Source: Atherix ibis
Taxonomy: Eukaryota > Arthropoda > Insecta > Diptera > Athericidae
DNA: 64,000 bases
NCBI GenBank assembly: GCA_958298945.1
Contig: OY282608.1
Coordinates: forward strand, 81,268,806 to 81,332,805
Direction: 5' to 3'
Part shown: positions 31,101 to 45,300 of the stretch, in pieces
How positions within the stretch are numbered: the first letter of the stretch is position 1
Layout: each line of letters starts with the position of its first letter
The notes under the pieces: generated by a model
What the model was told of the DNA's origin: nothing
The model's database searches: none
What the model saw: the letters and a program-made list of their open reading frames with translations, nothing else
Translations under genes and position numbers: made by a program

Positions 31101-32515
31101 AACCAACAAACCAACAAACCAACAAACGAACAAACGAACAAACCAACAAACCAACAAACCAACAAACCAACAAACCAACAAACCAACAAGCCAACAAGCC
31201 AACAAACGAACAAACCAACAAACCAACAAACCAACAAGCCAACAAACCAGCAAACGCACACACCAACAAGCTAACAAGCCAACAAACCAAAAAACCAACA
31301 AGCCAACAAGCCAACAAACGAACAAACCAACCAACCAACAAACCAACAAGCCAACAAACCAACAAACCAACAAACCAACGAGCCAACAAGCCAACAAACC
31401 AACAAACCAAGAAGCCAACAAACCAACAAACCAACAAACGAACAAACCGACAAACCAACAACCCAACAAACCAACAAACCAACAAACCAACAAACCAACA
31501 AACGAACAAACCAACAAACCAACAAAACAACAAGCCAACAAGCCAATAAACCAACAAGCCAACAAACCAACAAACCAACAAACCAACAAACCAACAAATC
31601 AACAAACCAACAAGCCAACAAGCCAACAAACCAACAAGCCAATAAACGAACAAACGAACAAACCAACAAATCAACAAACCAACAAAGGAAAAAACCAACA
31701 AACCAACAAACCTACAAACCAACAAACCAACAAACCAACAAACGAACAAACCAACAAACCAACAAACCAACAAACCAAAAAACCAACAAACCAACAAACC
31801 AACAAACCAACAAACCATCAAGCCAACAAGCCAACAAACTAACAAGCCAACAAACGAACAAACCAACAAACCAACAAACCAGCAGACGAACAAACGAAGA
31901 AACCAACAAACCAACAAACCAACAAACCAACAGGCCAACAAGCCACCAAACGAACAAACCAACAAACCAACAAACCAACAAGCCAACAAACCAACAAACC
32001 AACAAACCAACAAGCCAACAAGCCAACAAACCAACAAACCAACAAGCCAACAAACCAACAAACCAACAAACGAACAAACCAACAAACCACAAACCAACAA
32101 ACCAACAAACCAACAAACCAACAAACCAACAAACCAACAAACCAACAAACCAACAAACCAACAAACCAACATACCAACAAGCCAACAAACCAACAAACCA
32201 ACAAACCAACAAACCAAAAAACCAAAAAACCAACAAGCCAACAAACCAACAAACCAACAAACCAACAAACCAACAAACCAAAAAACGAACAAACGAACAA
32301 ACCAACAAACCAACAAACCAACAAACCAACAAACCAACAAACCAACAAACCAACAAGCCAACAAGCCAACAAACCAACCACCCAACAAGCCAACAAACCA
32401 ACAAACCAACAAACGAACAAACCAACAAACCACAAACCAACAAATTAACAAACCAACAAGCCAACAAACCAACAAACCAACAAGCCAACAAACCAACAAA
32501 CCAATAAACCAATAA
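26608..32515. repeat. 5,908-bp HOR, copy A (complete)
   Basis: I set the phase arbitrarily at the C of AACAGAG. Landmarks in order are AACAGAG 26608, GATAAAAACC 27801, AGAAGACC 30201, and the ATG of AAATGAAGAAACC at 30694; the next AACAGAG is at 32516. Offsets to the next copy are 5,908 bp for both AACAGAG and GATAAAAACC. The - strand translations of about 25,931-26,527, 31,839-32,435 and 35,124-35,720 (198 residues each) are identical, so the copies are extremely similar. The period is not a multiple of 8 because several 7- and 9-nt units lie inside it. Confidence 0.95.
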
Positions 32516-35500
32516 CAGAGAAACCAACAAACCAAAAAACCAACTAACCAACAAGCCAACAAACCAACAAACCAACAAACCAACAAACCAAAAAACCAAC
32601 AAACCAACAAGCCAACAAGCCAACAAAGGAACAAACCAACAAACCAACAAACCAACAAGCCAACAAACCAACAAACCAACAAACGAACAAACCAACAAAC
32701 CCACAAACCAACAAACCAGCAAACCAACAAACCAACAAACGAGCAAACCAACAAACCAACAAACCAACAAGCCATCAAGCCAACAAACCAACAAGCCAAC
32801 AAACGAAAAAACCAACAAACCAACAAACCAAGTAACCAACAAACCAACAAACCAACAAACCAAGAAACCAACAAACCTACAAACCAACAAGCCAACAAGC
32901 CAACAATCCAACAAACCAACAAACCAACAAACCAACAAACCAACAAGCCATCAAGCCAACAAACCAACAAGCCAACAAACGAAAAAACCAACAAACCAAC
33001 AAACCAAGTAACCAACAAACCAACAAACCAACAAACCTACAAACCAACAAGCCAACAAGCCAACAATCCAACAAACCAACAAACCAACAAACCAACAAAC
33101 CAATAATTCAACAAACCAACAAGCCAACAAACCAAGTAACCAACAAACCAACAAACCATCAAACCAACAAACCAACAAACCAACAAACCAACAAGCCAAC
33201 AAGCCACTAAACCAACAAGCCAATAAACGAACAAACGAACAAACCAACAAACCAACAAAACCATCAAAGGAACAAACCAACAAACCAACAAACCGACAAA
33301 CCAACAAACCAACAAACCAACAAGCCAACAAACGAACAAACCAACAAACCAACAAACCAACAAACCAAAAAACCAACAAACCAACAAACCAACAAGCCAA
33401 CAAACCAACAAACCAAAAAACGAACAAACCAACAAACCAACAAACCAACAAACCAACAAACCAACAAACCAAAAAACCAACAAACGAACAGACCAACAAA
33501 CCAACAACCAACAAACGAACAAACCAACAAACCAAAAAACCAACAAACCAACAAACCAACAAACCAACAAACCATCAAGCCAACAAGCCAACAAACTAAC
33601 AAGCCAACAAACGAACAAACCAACAAACCAACAAACCAGCAGACGAACAAACGAAGAAACCAACAAACCAACAAACCAACAAACCAACAGGCCAACAAGC
33701 CACCAAACGATAAAAACCAACAAACCAACAAACCAAAAAACCAACAAACCAACAAACCAACAAGCCAACAAACCAACAAACCAACAAACGAACAAACCAA
33801 CAAACCAACAAACCAACAAACCAACAAACCAAAAAACCAACAATCGAACAGACCAACAAACCAACAACCAACAAACGAACAAACCAACAAACCAAAAAAC
33901 CAACAAACCAACAAACCAACAAACCAACAAACCATCAAGCCAACAAGCCAACAAACTAACAAACCAACAAACCAGCAGACGAACAAATGAAGAAACCAAC
34001 AAACAAACAAACCAACAAACCAACAGGCCAACAAGCCACCAAACGAACAAACCAACAAACCAACAAACCAACAAGCCAACAAACCAACAAACCAAAAAAC
34101 CAACAAGCCAACAAGCCAACAAAACCAACAAACCAACAAGCCAACAAACCAACAAACCAACAAACGAACAAACCAACAAACCACAAACCAACAAACCAAC
34201 AAACCAACAAACCAACAAACCAACAAACCAACAAACCAACAAACCAACAAACCAACAAACCAACAAACCAACAAACCAACAAACCAACATACCAACAAGC
34301 CAACAAACCAACAAACCAACAAACCAACAAACCAAGAAACCAACAAACCAAAAAACCAAAAAACCAACAAGCCAACAAACCAACAAACCAACAAACCAAC
34401 AAACCAACAAACCAACAAACGAACAAACGAACAAACCAACAAACCAACAAACCAACAAACCAACAAACCAACAAACCAACAAGCCAACAAGCCAACAAAC
34501 GAACAAACCAACAAACCAACAAACCAACAAGCCAACAAACCAGCAAACGCACACACCAACAAGCTAACAAGCCAACAAACCAAAAAACCAACAAGCCAAC
34601 AAGCCAACAAACGAACAAACCAACCAACCAACAAACCAACAAGCCAACAAACCAACAAACCAACAAACCAACGAGCCAACAAGCCAACAAACCAACAAAC
34701 CAAGAAGCCAACAAACCAACAAACCAACAAACGAACAAACCGACAAACCAACAACCCAACAAACCAACAAACCAACAAACCAACAAACCAACAAACGAAC
34801 AAACCAACAAACCAACAAAACAACAAGCCAACAAGCCAATAAACCAACAAGCCAACAAACCAACAAACCAACAAACCAACAAACCAACAAATCAACAAAC
34901 CAACAAGCCAACAAGCCAACAAACCAACAAGCCAATAAACGAACAAACGAACAAACCAACAAATCAACAAACCAACAAAGGAAAAAACCAACAAACCAAC
35001 AAACCTACAAACCAACAAACCAACAAACCAACAAACGAACAAACCAACAAACCAACAAACCAAAAAACCAACAAACCAACAAACCAACAAACCAACAAAC
35101 CATCAAGCCAACAAGCCAACAAACTAACAAGCCAACAAACGAACAAACCAACAAACCAACAAACCAGCAGACGAACAAACGAAGAAACCAACAAACCAAC
35201 AAACCAACAAACCAACAGGCCAACAAGCCACCAAACGAACAAACCAACAAACCAACAAACCAACAAGCCAACAAACCAACAAACCAACAAACCAACAAGC
35301 CAACAAGCCAACAAACCAACAAACCAACAAGCCAACAAACCAACAAACCAACAAACGAACAAACCAACAAACCACAAACCAACAAACCAACAAACCAACA
35401 AACCAACAAACCAACAAACCAACAAACCAACAAACCAACAAACCAACAAACCAACATACCAACAAGCCAACAAACCAACAAACCAACAAACCAACAAACC

Positions 35501-35800
35501 AAAAAACCAAAAAACCAACAAGCCAACAAACCAACAAACCAACAAACCAACAAACCAACAAACCAAAAAACGAACAAACGAACAAACCAACAAACCAACA
35601 AACCAACAAACCAACAAACCAACAAACCAACAAACCAACAAGCCAACAAGCCAACAAACCAACCACCCAACAAGCCAACAAACCAACAAACCAACAAACG
35701 AACAAACCAACAAACCACAAACCAACAAATTAACAAACCAACAAGCCAACAAACCAACAAACCAACAAGCCAACAAACCAACAAACCAATAAACCAATAA
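32516..35800. repeat. HOR copy B, with an internal deletion of about 2.6 kb
   Basis: AACAGAG at 32516 and GATAAAAACC at 33709 are 1,193 bp apart, as in copy A, but AAATGAAG follows at 33987, only 278 bp later instead of 2,893. The AGAAGACC landmark is missing. The breakpoint lies near 33,733, where the copy A sequence after GATAAAAACC passes straight into sequence matching about 30,440 onward. Loss of 2,615 bp joined two pure-octamer stretches, which fits homologous deletion between octamer runs. The rest of copy B matches copy A at 3,285-3,293 bp offsets. Confidence 0.93.
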
Positions 35801-38800
35801 CAGAGAAACCAACAAACCAAAAAACCAACTAACCAACAAGCCAACAAACCAACAAACCAACAAACCAACAAACCAAAAAACCAACAAACCAACAAGCCAA
35901 CAAGCCAACAAAGGAACAAACCAACAAACCAACAAACCAACAAGCCAACAAACCAACAAACCAACAAACGAACAAACCAACAAACCCACAAACCAACAAA
36001 CCAGCAAACCAACAAACCAACAAACGAGCAAACCAACAAACCAACAAACCAACAAGCCATCAAGCCAACAAACCAACAAGCCAACAAACGAAAAAACCAA
36101 CAAACCAACAAACCAAGTAACCAACAAACCAACAAACCAACAAACCAAGAAACCAACAAACCTACAAACCAACAAGCCAACAAGCCAACAATCCAACAAA
36201 CCAACAAACCAACAAACCAACAAACCAACAAGCCATCAAGCCAACAAACCAACAAGCCAACAAACGAAAAAACCAACAAACCAACAAACCAAGTAACCAA
36301 CAAACCAACAAACCAACAAACCTACAAACCAACAAGCCAACAAGCCAACAATCCAACAAACCAACAAACCAACAAACCAACAAACCAATAATTCAACAAA
36401 CCAACAAGCCAACAAACCAAGTAACCAACAAACCAACAAACCATCAAACCAACAAACCAACAAACCAACAAACCAACAAGCCAACAAGCCACTAAACCAA
36501 CAAGCCAATAAACGAACAAACGAACAAACCAACAAACCAACAAAACCATCAAAGGAACAAACCAACAAACCAACAAACCGACAAACCAACAAACCAACAA
36601 GCCAACAAACGAACAAACCAACAAACCAACAAACCAACAAACCAAAAAACCAACAAACCAACAAACCAACAAGCCAACAAACCAACAAACCAAAAAACGA
36701 ACAAACCAACAAACCAACAAACCAACAAACCAACAAACCAACAAACCAAAAAACCAACAAACGAACAGACCAACAAACCAACAACCAACAAACGAACAAA
36801 CCAACAAACCAAAAAACCAACAAACCAACAAACCAACAAACCAACAAACCATCAAGCCAACAAGCCAACAAACTAACAAGCCAACAAACGAACAAACCAA
36901 CAAACCAACAAACCAGCAGACGAACAAACGAAGAAACCAACAAACCAACAAACCAACAAACCAACAGGCCAACAAGCCACCAAACGATAAAAACCAACAA
37001 ACCAACAAACCAGCAAGCCAACAAACCAACAAACCAACAAACCAACAAGCCAACAAGCCAACAAACCAACAAACCAACAAGCCAACAAACCAACAAACCA
37101 ACAAACGAACAAACCAACAAACCACAAACCAACAAACCAACAAACCAACAAACCAACAAACCAACAAACCAACAAACCAACAAACCAACAAACCAACACA
37201 CCAACATACCAACAAGCCAACAAACCAACAAACCAACAAACCAACAAACCAAAAAACCAAAAAACCAACAAGCCAACAAACCAACAAACCAACAAACCAA
37301 CAAACCAACAAACCAACAAACGAACAAACGAACAAACCAACAAACCAACAAACCAACAAACCAACAAACCAACAAACCAACAAACCAACAAGCCAACAAG
37401 CCAACAAACGAACAAACCAACAAACCAACAAACCAACAAGCCAACAAACCAGCAAACGCACAAACCAACAAGCTAACAAGCCAACAAACCAAAAAACCAA
37501 CAACCCAACAAGCCAACAAACGAACAAACCAACAAACCAACAAACCAACAAGCCAACAAACCAACAAACCAACAAACCAACAAACCAACAAGCCAACAAG
37601 ACAACAAACCAACAAACCAAGAAGCCAACAAACCAACAAACCAACAAACGAACAAACCGACAAACCAACAACCCAACAAACCAACAAACCAACAAACCAA
37701 CAAACCAACAAACCAACAAACGAACAAACCAACAAACCAACAAAACAACAAGCCAACAAGCCAATAAACCAACAAGCCAACGAACGAACAAACCAACAAA
37801 CCAACAAATCAAGTAACCAACAAACCAACAAACCAACAAACCAAGTAACCAACAAACCAACAAACCAACAAACCAACAAACCAACAAACCAACAAGCCAA
37901 CAAGCCAACAAGCCAACAAACCAACAAGCCAATAAACGAACAAACGAACAAACCAACAAATCAACAAACCAACAAAGGAAAAAACCAACAAACCAACAAA
38001 CCTACAAACCAACAAACCAACAAGCCAACAAACGAACAAACCAACAAACCAACAAACCAACAAACCAACAAACCAACAAACCAGCAAACCAACAAGCCAA
38101 CAAACCAACAAGCCAACAAACGAACGAACCAACAAACAAATAAACCAACAAACGATCAAACCAACAAACCAAAAAACCAAAAAACCAACAAACCAACAAA
38201 CCAACAAACCAACAATCCAACAAACCAACAAACCAACAAACCAACAAACCAACAATCCACAAAACCAACAAGCCAACAAACCAACAAACCAACAAGCCAA
38301 CAAGCCAACAAACCAACAAGCCAACAAACGAACAAACCAACAAGCCAACAAATAACAATCCAACAAACCAACAAGCCAACAAACGAACAAACCAACAAAC
38401 AAACAAGCCAACAAACCAACAAACCAACAAACGAACAAACCAACAAGCCAACAAACCAACAAACGAACAAGCCAACAAACCAACAAACCAACAAACCAAC
38501 AAACCAACAAACCAACAAACCAACAAACGAACAAACCAACAAACCAACAAGCCAACAAGCCAGAAAACGAACAAACCAACAAACCAACAAACCAACAAGC
38601 CAACAAACCAACAAACCAACAAACGAACAAACCAACAAACCCAAAAACCAACAAACCAGCAAACCAACAAACCATTAAACGAACAAACCAACAAGCCATC
38701 AAGCCAACAAACCAACAAGCCAACAAACGAAAAAACCAACAAACCAACAAACCAAGTAACCAACAAACCAACAAACCAACAAACCACGAAACCAACAAAC

Positions 38801-40985
38801 CTACAAACCAACAAGCCAACAAGCCAACAATCCAACAAACCAACAAACCAACAAACCAACAAACCAACAAGCCAACAAGCCAACAAGCCAACAAACGAAC
38901 AAACCAACAAACCAACAAACCAACAAGCCAACAAACCAACAAACCAACAAACGAACAAACCAACAAACCCACAAACCAACAAACCAGCAAACCAACAAAC
39001 CAACAAACGAACAAACCAACAAACCAACAAACCAACAAGCCATCAAGCCAACAAACCAACAAGCCAACAAACGAAAAAACCAACAAACCAACAAACCAAG
39101 TAACCAACAAACCAACAAACCAACAAACCAAGAAACCTACAAACCAACAAGCCAACAAGCCAACAATCCAACAAACCAACAAACCAACAAACCAACAAGC
39201 CATCAAGCCAACAAACCAACAAGCCAACAAACGAAAAAACCAACAAACCAACAAACCAAGTAACCAACAAACCAACAAACCAACAAACCAAGAAACCAAC
39301 AAACCTACAAACCAACAAGCCAACAAGTTAACAATCCAACAAACCAACAAACCAACAAACCAACAAACCAACAATTCAACAAACCAACAAGCCAGAAGAC
39401 CAAGTAACCAACAAACCAACAAACCAACAAACCAACAAACCAACAAACCAACAAACCAACAAGCCAACAAGCCAACAAACCAACAAGCCAATAAACGAAC
39501 AAACGAACAAACCAACAAACCAACAAAACCATCAAAGGAACAAACCAACAAACCAACAAACCGACAAACCAACAAACCAACAAACCAACAAGCCAACAAA
39601 CGAACAAACCAACAAACCAACAAACCAACAAACCAAAAAACCAACAAACCAACAAACCAACAAGCCAACAAACCAACAAACCAACAAACGAACAAACCAA
39701 CAAACCAACAAACCAACAAACCAACAAACCAAAAAACCAACAATCGAACAGACCAACAAACCAACAACCAACAAACGAACAAACCAACAAACCAAAAAAC
39801 CAACAAACCAACAAACCAACAAACCAACAAACCATCAAGCCAACAAGCCAACAAACTAACAAACCAACAAACCAGCAGACGAACAAATGAAGAAACCAAC
39901 AAACAAACAAACCAACAAACCAACAGGCCAACAAGCCACCAAACGAACAAACCAACAAACCAACAAACCAACAAGCCAACAAACCAACAAACCAAAAAAC
40001 CAACAAGCCAACAAGCCAACAAAACCAACAAACCAACAAGCCAACAAACCAACAAACCAACAAACGAACAAACCAACAAACCACAAACCAACAAACCAAC
40101 AAACCAACAAACCAACAAACCAACAAACCAACAAACCAACAAACCAACAAACCAACAAACCAACAAACCAACAAACCAACAAACCAACATACCAACAAGC
40201 CAACAAACCAACAAACCAACAAACCAACAAACCAAGAAACCAACAAACCAAAAAACCAAAAAACCAACAAGCCAACAAACCAACAAACCAACAAACCAAC
40301 AAACCAACAAACCAACAAACGAACAAACGAACAAACCAACAAACCAACAAACCAACAAACCAACAAACCAACAAACCAACAAACCAACAAGCCAACAAGC
40401 CAACAAACGAACAAACCAACAAACCAACAAACCAACAAGCCAACAAACCAGCAAACGCACACACCAACAAGCTAACAAGCCAACAAACCAAAAAACCAAC
40501 AAGCCAACAAGCCAACAAACGAACAAACCAACCAACCAACAAACCAACAAGCCAACAAACCAACAAACCAACAAACCAACGAGCCAACAAGCCAACAAAC
40601 CAACAAACCAAGAAGCCAACAAACCAACAAACCAACAAACGAACAAACCGACAAACCAACAACCCAACAAACCAACAAACCAACAAACCAACAAACCAAC
40701 AAACGAACAAACCAACAAACCAACAAAACAACAAGCCAACAAGCCAATAAACCAACAAGCCAACAAACCAACAAACCAACAAACCAACAAACCAACAAAT
40801 CAACAAACCAACAAGCCAACAAGCCAACAAACCAACAAGCCAATAAACGAACAAACGAACAAACCAACAAATCAACAAACCAACAAAGGAAAAAACCAAC
40901 AAACCAACAAACCTACAAACCAACAAACCAACAAACCAACAAACGAACAAACCAACAAACCAACAAACCAACAAACCAACAAACC
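35801..40985. repeat. HOR copy C, truncated at its right end
   Basis: AACAGAG 35801, GATAAAAACC 36986, AGAAGACC 39394 and AAATGAAG 39887 reproduce the copy A order with nearly the same internal spacings (1,185, 2,408 and 493 bp). The next AACAGAG is absent. Near 40,985 the sequence jumps from the part matching about 31,750 to the part matching about 32,690, an 885-bp loss compared with copy A. The 30201-to-39394 and 30694-to-39887 offsets are both exactly 9,193 bp. Confidence 0.92.
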
Positions 40986-43824
40986 AACAAACCAGCAAAC
41001 CAACAAACCCACAAACCAACAAACCAGCAAACCAACAAACCAACAAACGAGCAAACCAACAAACCAACAAACCAACAAGCCATCAAGCCAACAAACCAAC
41101 AAGCCAACAAACGAAAAAACCAACAAACCAACAAACCAAGTAACCAACAAACCAACAAACCAACAAACCAAGAAACCAACAAACCTACAAACCAACAAGC
41201 CAACAAGCCAACAATCCAACAAACCAACAAACCAACAAACCAACAAACCAACAAGCCATCAAGCCAACAAACCAACAAGCCAACAAACGAAAAAACCAAC
41301 AAACCAACAAACCAAGTAACCAACAAACCAACAAACCAACAAACCTACAAACCAACAAGCCAACAAGCCAACAATCCAACAAACCAACAAACCAACAAAC
41401 CAACAAACCAATAATTCAACAAACCAACAAGCCAACAAAACAAGTAACCAACAAACCAACAAACCATCAAACCAACAAACCAACAAACCAACAAACCAAC
41501 AAGCCAACAAGCCACTAAACCAACAAGCCAATAAACGAACAAACGAACAAACCAACAAACCAACAAAACCATCAAAGGAACAAACCAACAAACCAACAAA
41601 CCGACAAACCAACAAACCAACAAACCAACAAGCCAACAAACGAACAAACCAACAAACCAACAAACCAACAAACCAAAAAACCAACAAACCAACAAACCAA
41701 CAAGCCAACAAACCAACAAACCAAAAAACGAACAAACCAACAAACCAACAAACCAACAAACCAACAAACCAACAAACCAAAAAACCAACAAACGAACAGA
41801 CCAACAAACCAACAACCAACAAACGAACAAACCAACAAACCAAAAAACCAACAAACCAACAAACCAACAAACCAACAAACCATCAAGCCAACAAGCCAAC
41901 AAACTAACAAGCCAACAAACGAACAAACCAACAAACCAACAAACCAGCAGACGAACAAACGAAGAAACCAACAAACCAACAAACCAACAAACCAACAGGC
42001 CAACAAGCCACCAAACGATAAAAACCAACAAACCAACAAACCAGCAAGCCAACAAACCAACAAACCAACAAACCAACAAGCCAACAAGCCAACATACCAA
42101 CAAACCAACAAGCCAACAAACCAACAAACCAACAAACGAACAAACCAACAAACCACAAACCAACAAACCAACAAACCAACAAACCAACAAACCAACAAAC
42201 CAACAAACAAACAAACCAACAAACCAACACACCAACATACCAACAAGCCAACAAACCAACAAACCAACAAACCAACAAACCAAAAAACCAAAAAACCAAC
42301 AAGCCAACAAACCAACAAACCAACAAACCAACAAACCAACAAACCAACAAACGAACAAACGAACAAACCAACAAACCAACAAACCAACAAACCAACAAAC
42401 CAACAAACCAACAAACCAACAAGCCAACAAGCCAACAAACGAACAAACCAACAAACCAACAAACCAACAAGCCAACAAACCAGCAAACGCACAAACCAAC
42501 AAGCTAACAAGCCAACAAACCAAAAAACCAACAACCCAACAAGCCAACAAACGAACAAACCAACAAACCAACAAACCAACAAGCCAACAAACCAACAAAC
42601 CAACAAACCAACAAACCAACAAGCCAACAAGCCAACAAACCAACAAACCAAGAAGCCAACAAACCAACAAACCAACAAACGAACAAACCGACAAACCAAC
42701 AACCCAACAAACCAACAAACCAACAAACCAACAAACCAACAAACCAACAAACGAACAAACCAACAAACCAACAAAACAACAAGCCAACAAGCCAATAAAC
42801 CAACAAGCCAACGAACGAACAAACCAACAAACCAACAAATCAAGTAACCAACAAACCAACAAACCAACAAACCAAGTAACCAACAAACCAACAAACCAAC
42901 AAACCAACAAACCAACAAACCAACAAACCAACAAGCCAACAAGCCAACAAACCAACAAGCCAATAAACGAACAAACGAACAAACCAACAAATCAACAAAC
43001 CAACAAAGGAAAAAACCAACAAACCAACAAACCTACAAACCAACAAACCAACAAGCCAACAAACGAACAAACCAACAAACCAACAAACCAACAAACCAAC
43101 AAACCAACAAACCAGCAAACCAACAAGCCAACAAACCAACAAGCCAACAAACGAACGAACCAACAAACAAATAAACCAACAAACGATCAAACCAACAAAC
43201 CAAAAAACCAAAAAACCAACAAACCAACAAACCAACAAACCAACAATCCAACAAACCAACAAACCAACAAACCAACAAACCAACAATCCAAAAAACCAAC
43301 AAGCCAACAAACCAACAAACCAACAAGCCAACAAGCCAACAAACCAACAAGCCAACAAACGAACAAACCAACAAGCCAACAAATAACAATCCAACAAACC
43401 AACAAGCCAACAAACGAACAAACCAACAAACAAACAAGCCAACAAACCAACAAACCAACAAACGAACAAACCAACAAGCCAACAAACCAACAAACGAACA
43501 AGCCAACAAACCAACAAACCAACAAACCAACAAACCAACAAACCAACAAACGAACAAACCAACAAACCAACAAGCCAACAAGCCAACAAACGAACAAACC
43601 AACAAACCAACAAACCAACAAGCCAACAAACCAACAAACCAACAAACGAACAAACCAACAAACCCAAAAACCAACAAACCAGCAAACCAACAAACCATTA
43701 AACGAACAAACCAACAAGCCATCAAGCCAACAAACCAACAAGCCAACAAACGAAAAAACCAACAAACCAACAAACCAAGTAACCAACAAACCAACAAACC
43801 AACAAACCACGAAACCAACAAACC

Positions 43825-45300
43825 TACAAACCAACAAGCCAACAAGCCAACAATCCAACAAACCAACAAACCAACAAACCAACAAACCAACAAGCCAACA
43901 AGCCAACAAGCCAACAAACGAACAAACCAACAAACCAACAAACCAACAAGCCAACAAACCAACAAACCAACAAACGAACAAACCAACAAACCCACAAACC
44001 AACAAACCAGCAAACCAATAAACCAACAAACGAACAAACCAACAAACCAACAAACCAACAAGCCATCAAGCCAACAAACCAACAAGCCAACAAACGAAAA
44101 AACCAACAAACCAACAAACCAAGTAACCAACAAACCAACAAACCAACAAACCAAGAAACCTACAAACCAACAAGCCAACAAGCCAACAATCCAACAAACC
44201 AACAAACCAACAAACCAACAAGCCATCAAGCCAACAAACCAACAAGCCAACAAACGAAAAAACCAACAAACCAACAAACCAAGTAACCAACAAACCAACA
44301 AACCAACAAACCAAGAAACCAACAAACCTACAAACCAACAAGCCAACAAGTTAACAATCCAACAAACCAACAAACCAACAAACCAACAAACCAACAATTC
44401 AACAAACCAACAAGCCAGAAGACCAAGTAACCAACAAACCAACAAACCAACAAACCAACAAACCAACAAACCAACAAACCAACAAGCCAACAAGCCAACA
44501 AACCAACAAGCCAATAAACGAACAAACGAACAAACCAACAAGCCAACAAACCAACAAACCAACAAACGAACAAACCAACAAACCCACAAACCAACAAACC
44601 AGCAAACCAACAAACCAACAAACGAACAAACCAACAAACCAACAAACCAACAAGCCATCAAGCCAACAAACCAACAAGCCAACAAACGAAAAAACCAACA
44701 AACCAACAAACCAAGTAACCAACAAACCAACAAACCAACAAACCAAGAAACCTACAAACCAACAAGCCAACAAGCCAACAAGCCAACAATCCAACAAACC
44801 AACAAACCAACAAACCAACAAGCCATCAAGCCAACAAACCAACAAGCCAACAAACGAAAAAACCAACAAACCAACAAACCAAGTAACCAACAAACCAACA
44901 AACCAACAAACCAAGAAACCAACAAACCTACAAACCAACAAGCCAACAAGTTAACAATCCAACAAACCAACAAACCAACAAACCAACAAACCAACAAACC
45001 AACAATTCAACAAACCAACAAGCCAGAAGACCAAGTAACCAACAAACCAACAAACCAACAAACCAACAAACCAACAAACCAACAAACCAACAAGCCAACA
45101 AGCCAACAAACCAACAAGCCAACAAACGAAAAAACCAACAAACCAACAAACCAAGTAACCAACAAACCAACAAACCAACAAACCAAGAAACCAACAAACC
45201 TACAAACCAACAAGCCAACAAGTTAACAATCCAACAAACCAACAAACCAACAAACCAACAAACCAACAATTCAACAAACCAACAAGCCAGAAGACCAAGT
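43825..45300. repeat. Cluster of local modules marked by CCTACAAACC
   Basis: The T of CCTAC occurs at 43825, 44161, 44329, 44753, 44929 and 45201. The gaps are 336, 168, 424, 176 and 272 bp, all exact multiples of 8. Copy A holds the earlier state, with T at 29609, 29945 and 30113 (336 and 168 bp). Copy D therefore gained extra modules after separating from copy A. Each module carries a CAAGTAACC unit, the CCTAC unit and an AACAATCC unit in the same order. Confidence 0.9.

Noticed and set aside
30694..31842. Recurring + strand ORF beginning MKKPTNKQ at 30694, 33987, 39887, 45653 and 46828, as if a conserved gene family
   Set aside because: The same start recurs because it lies inside the HOR. 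It comes from one AAATGAAG variant octamer copied with the repeat. Its lengths vary with unrelated T-bearing variants.
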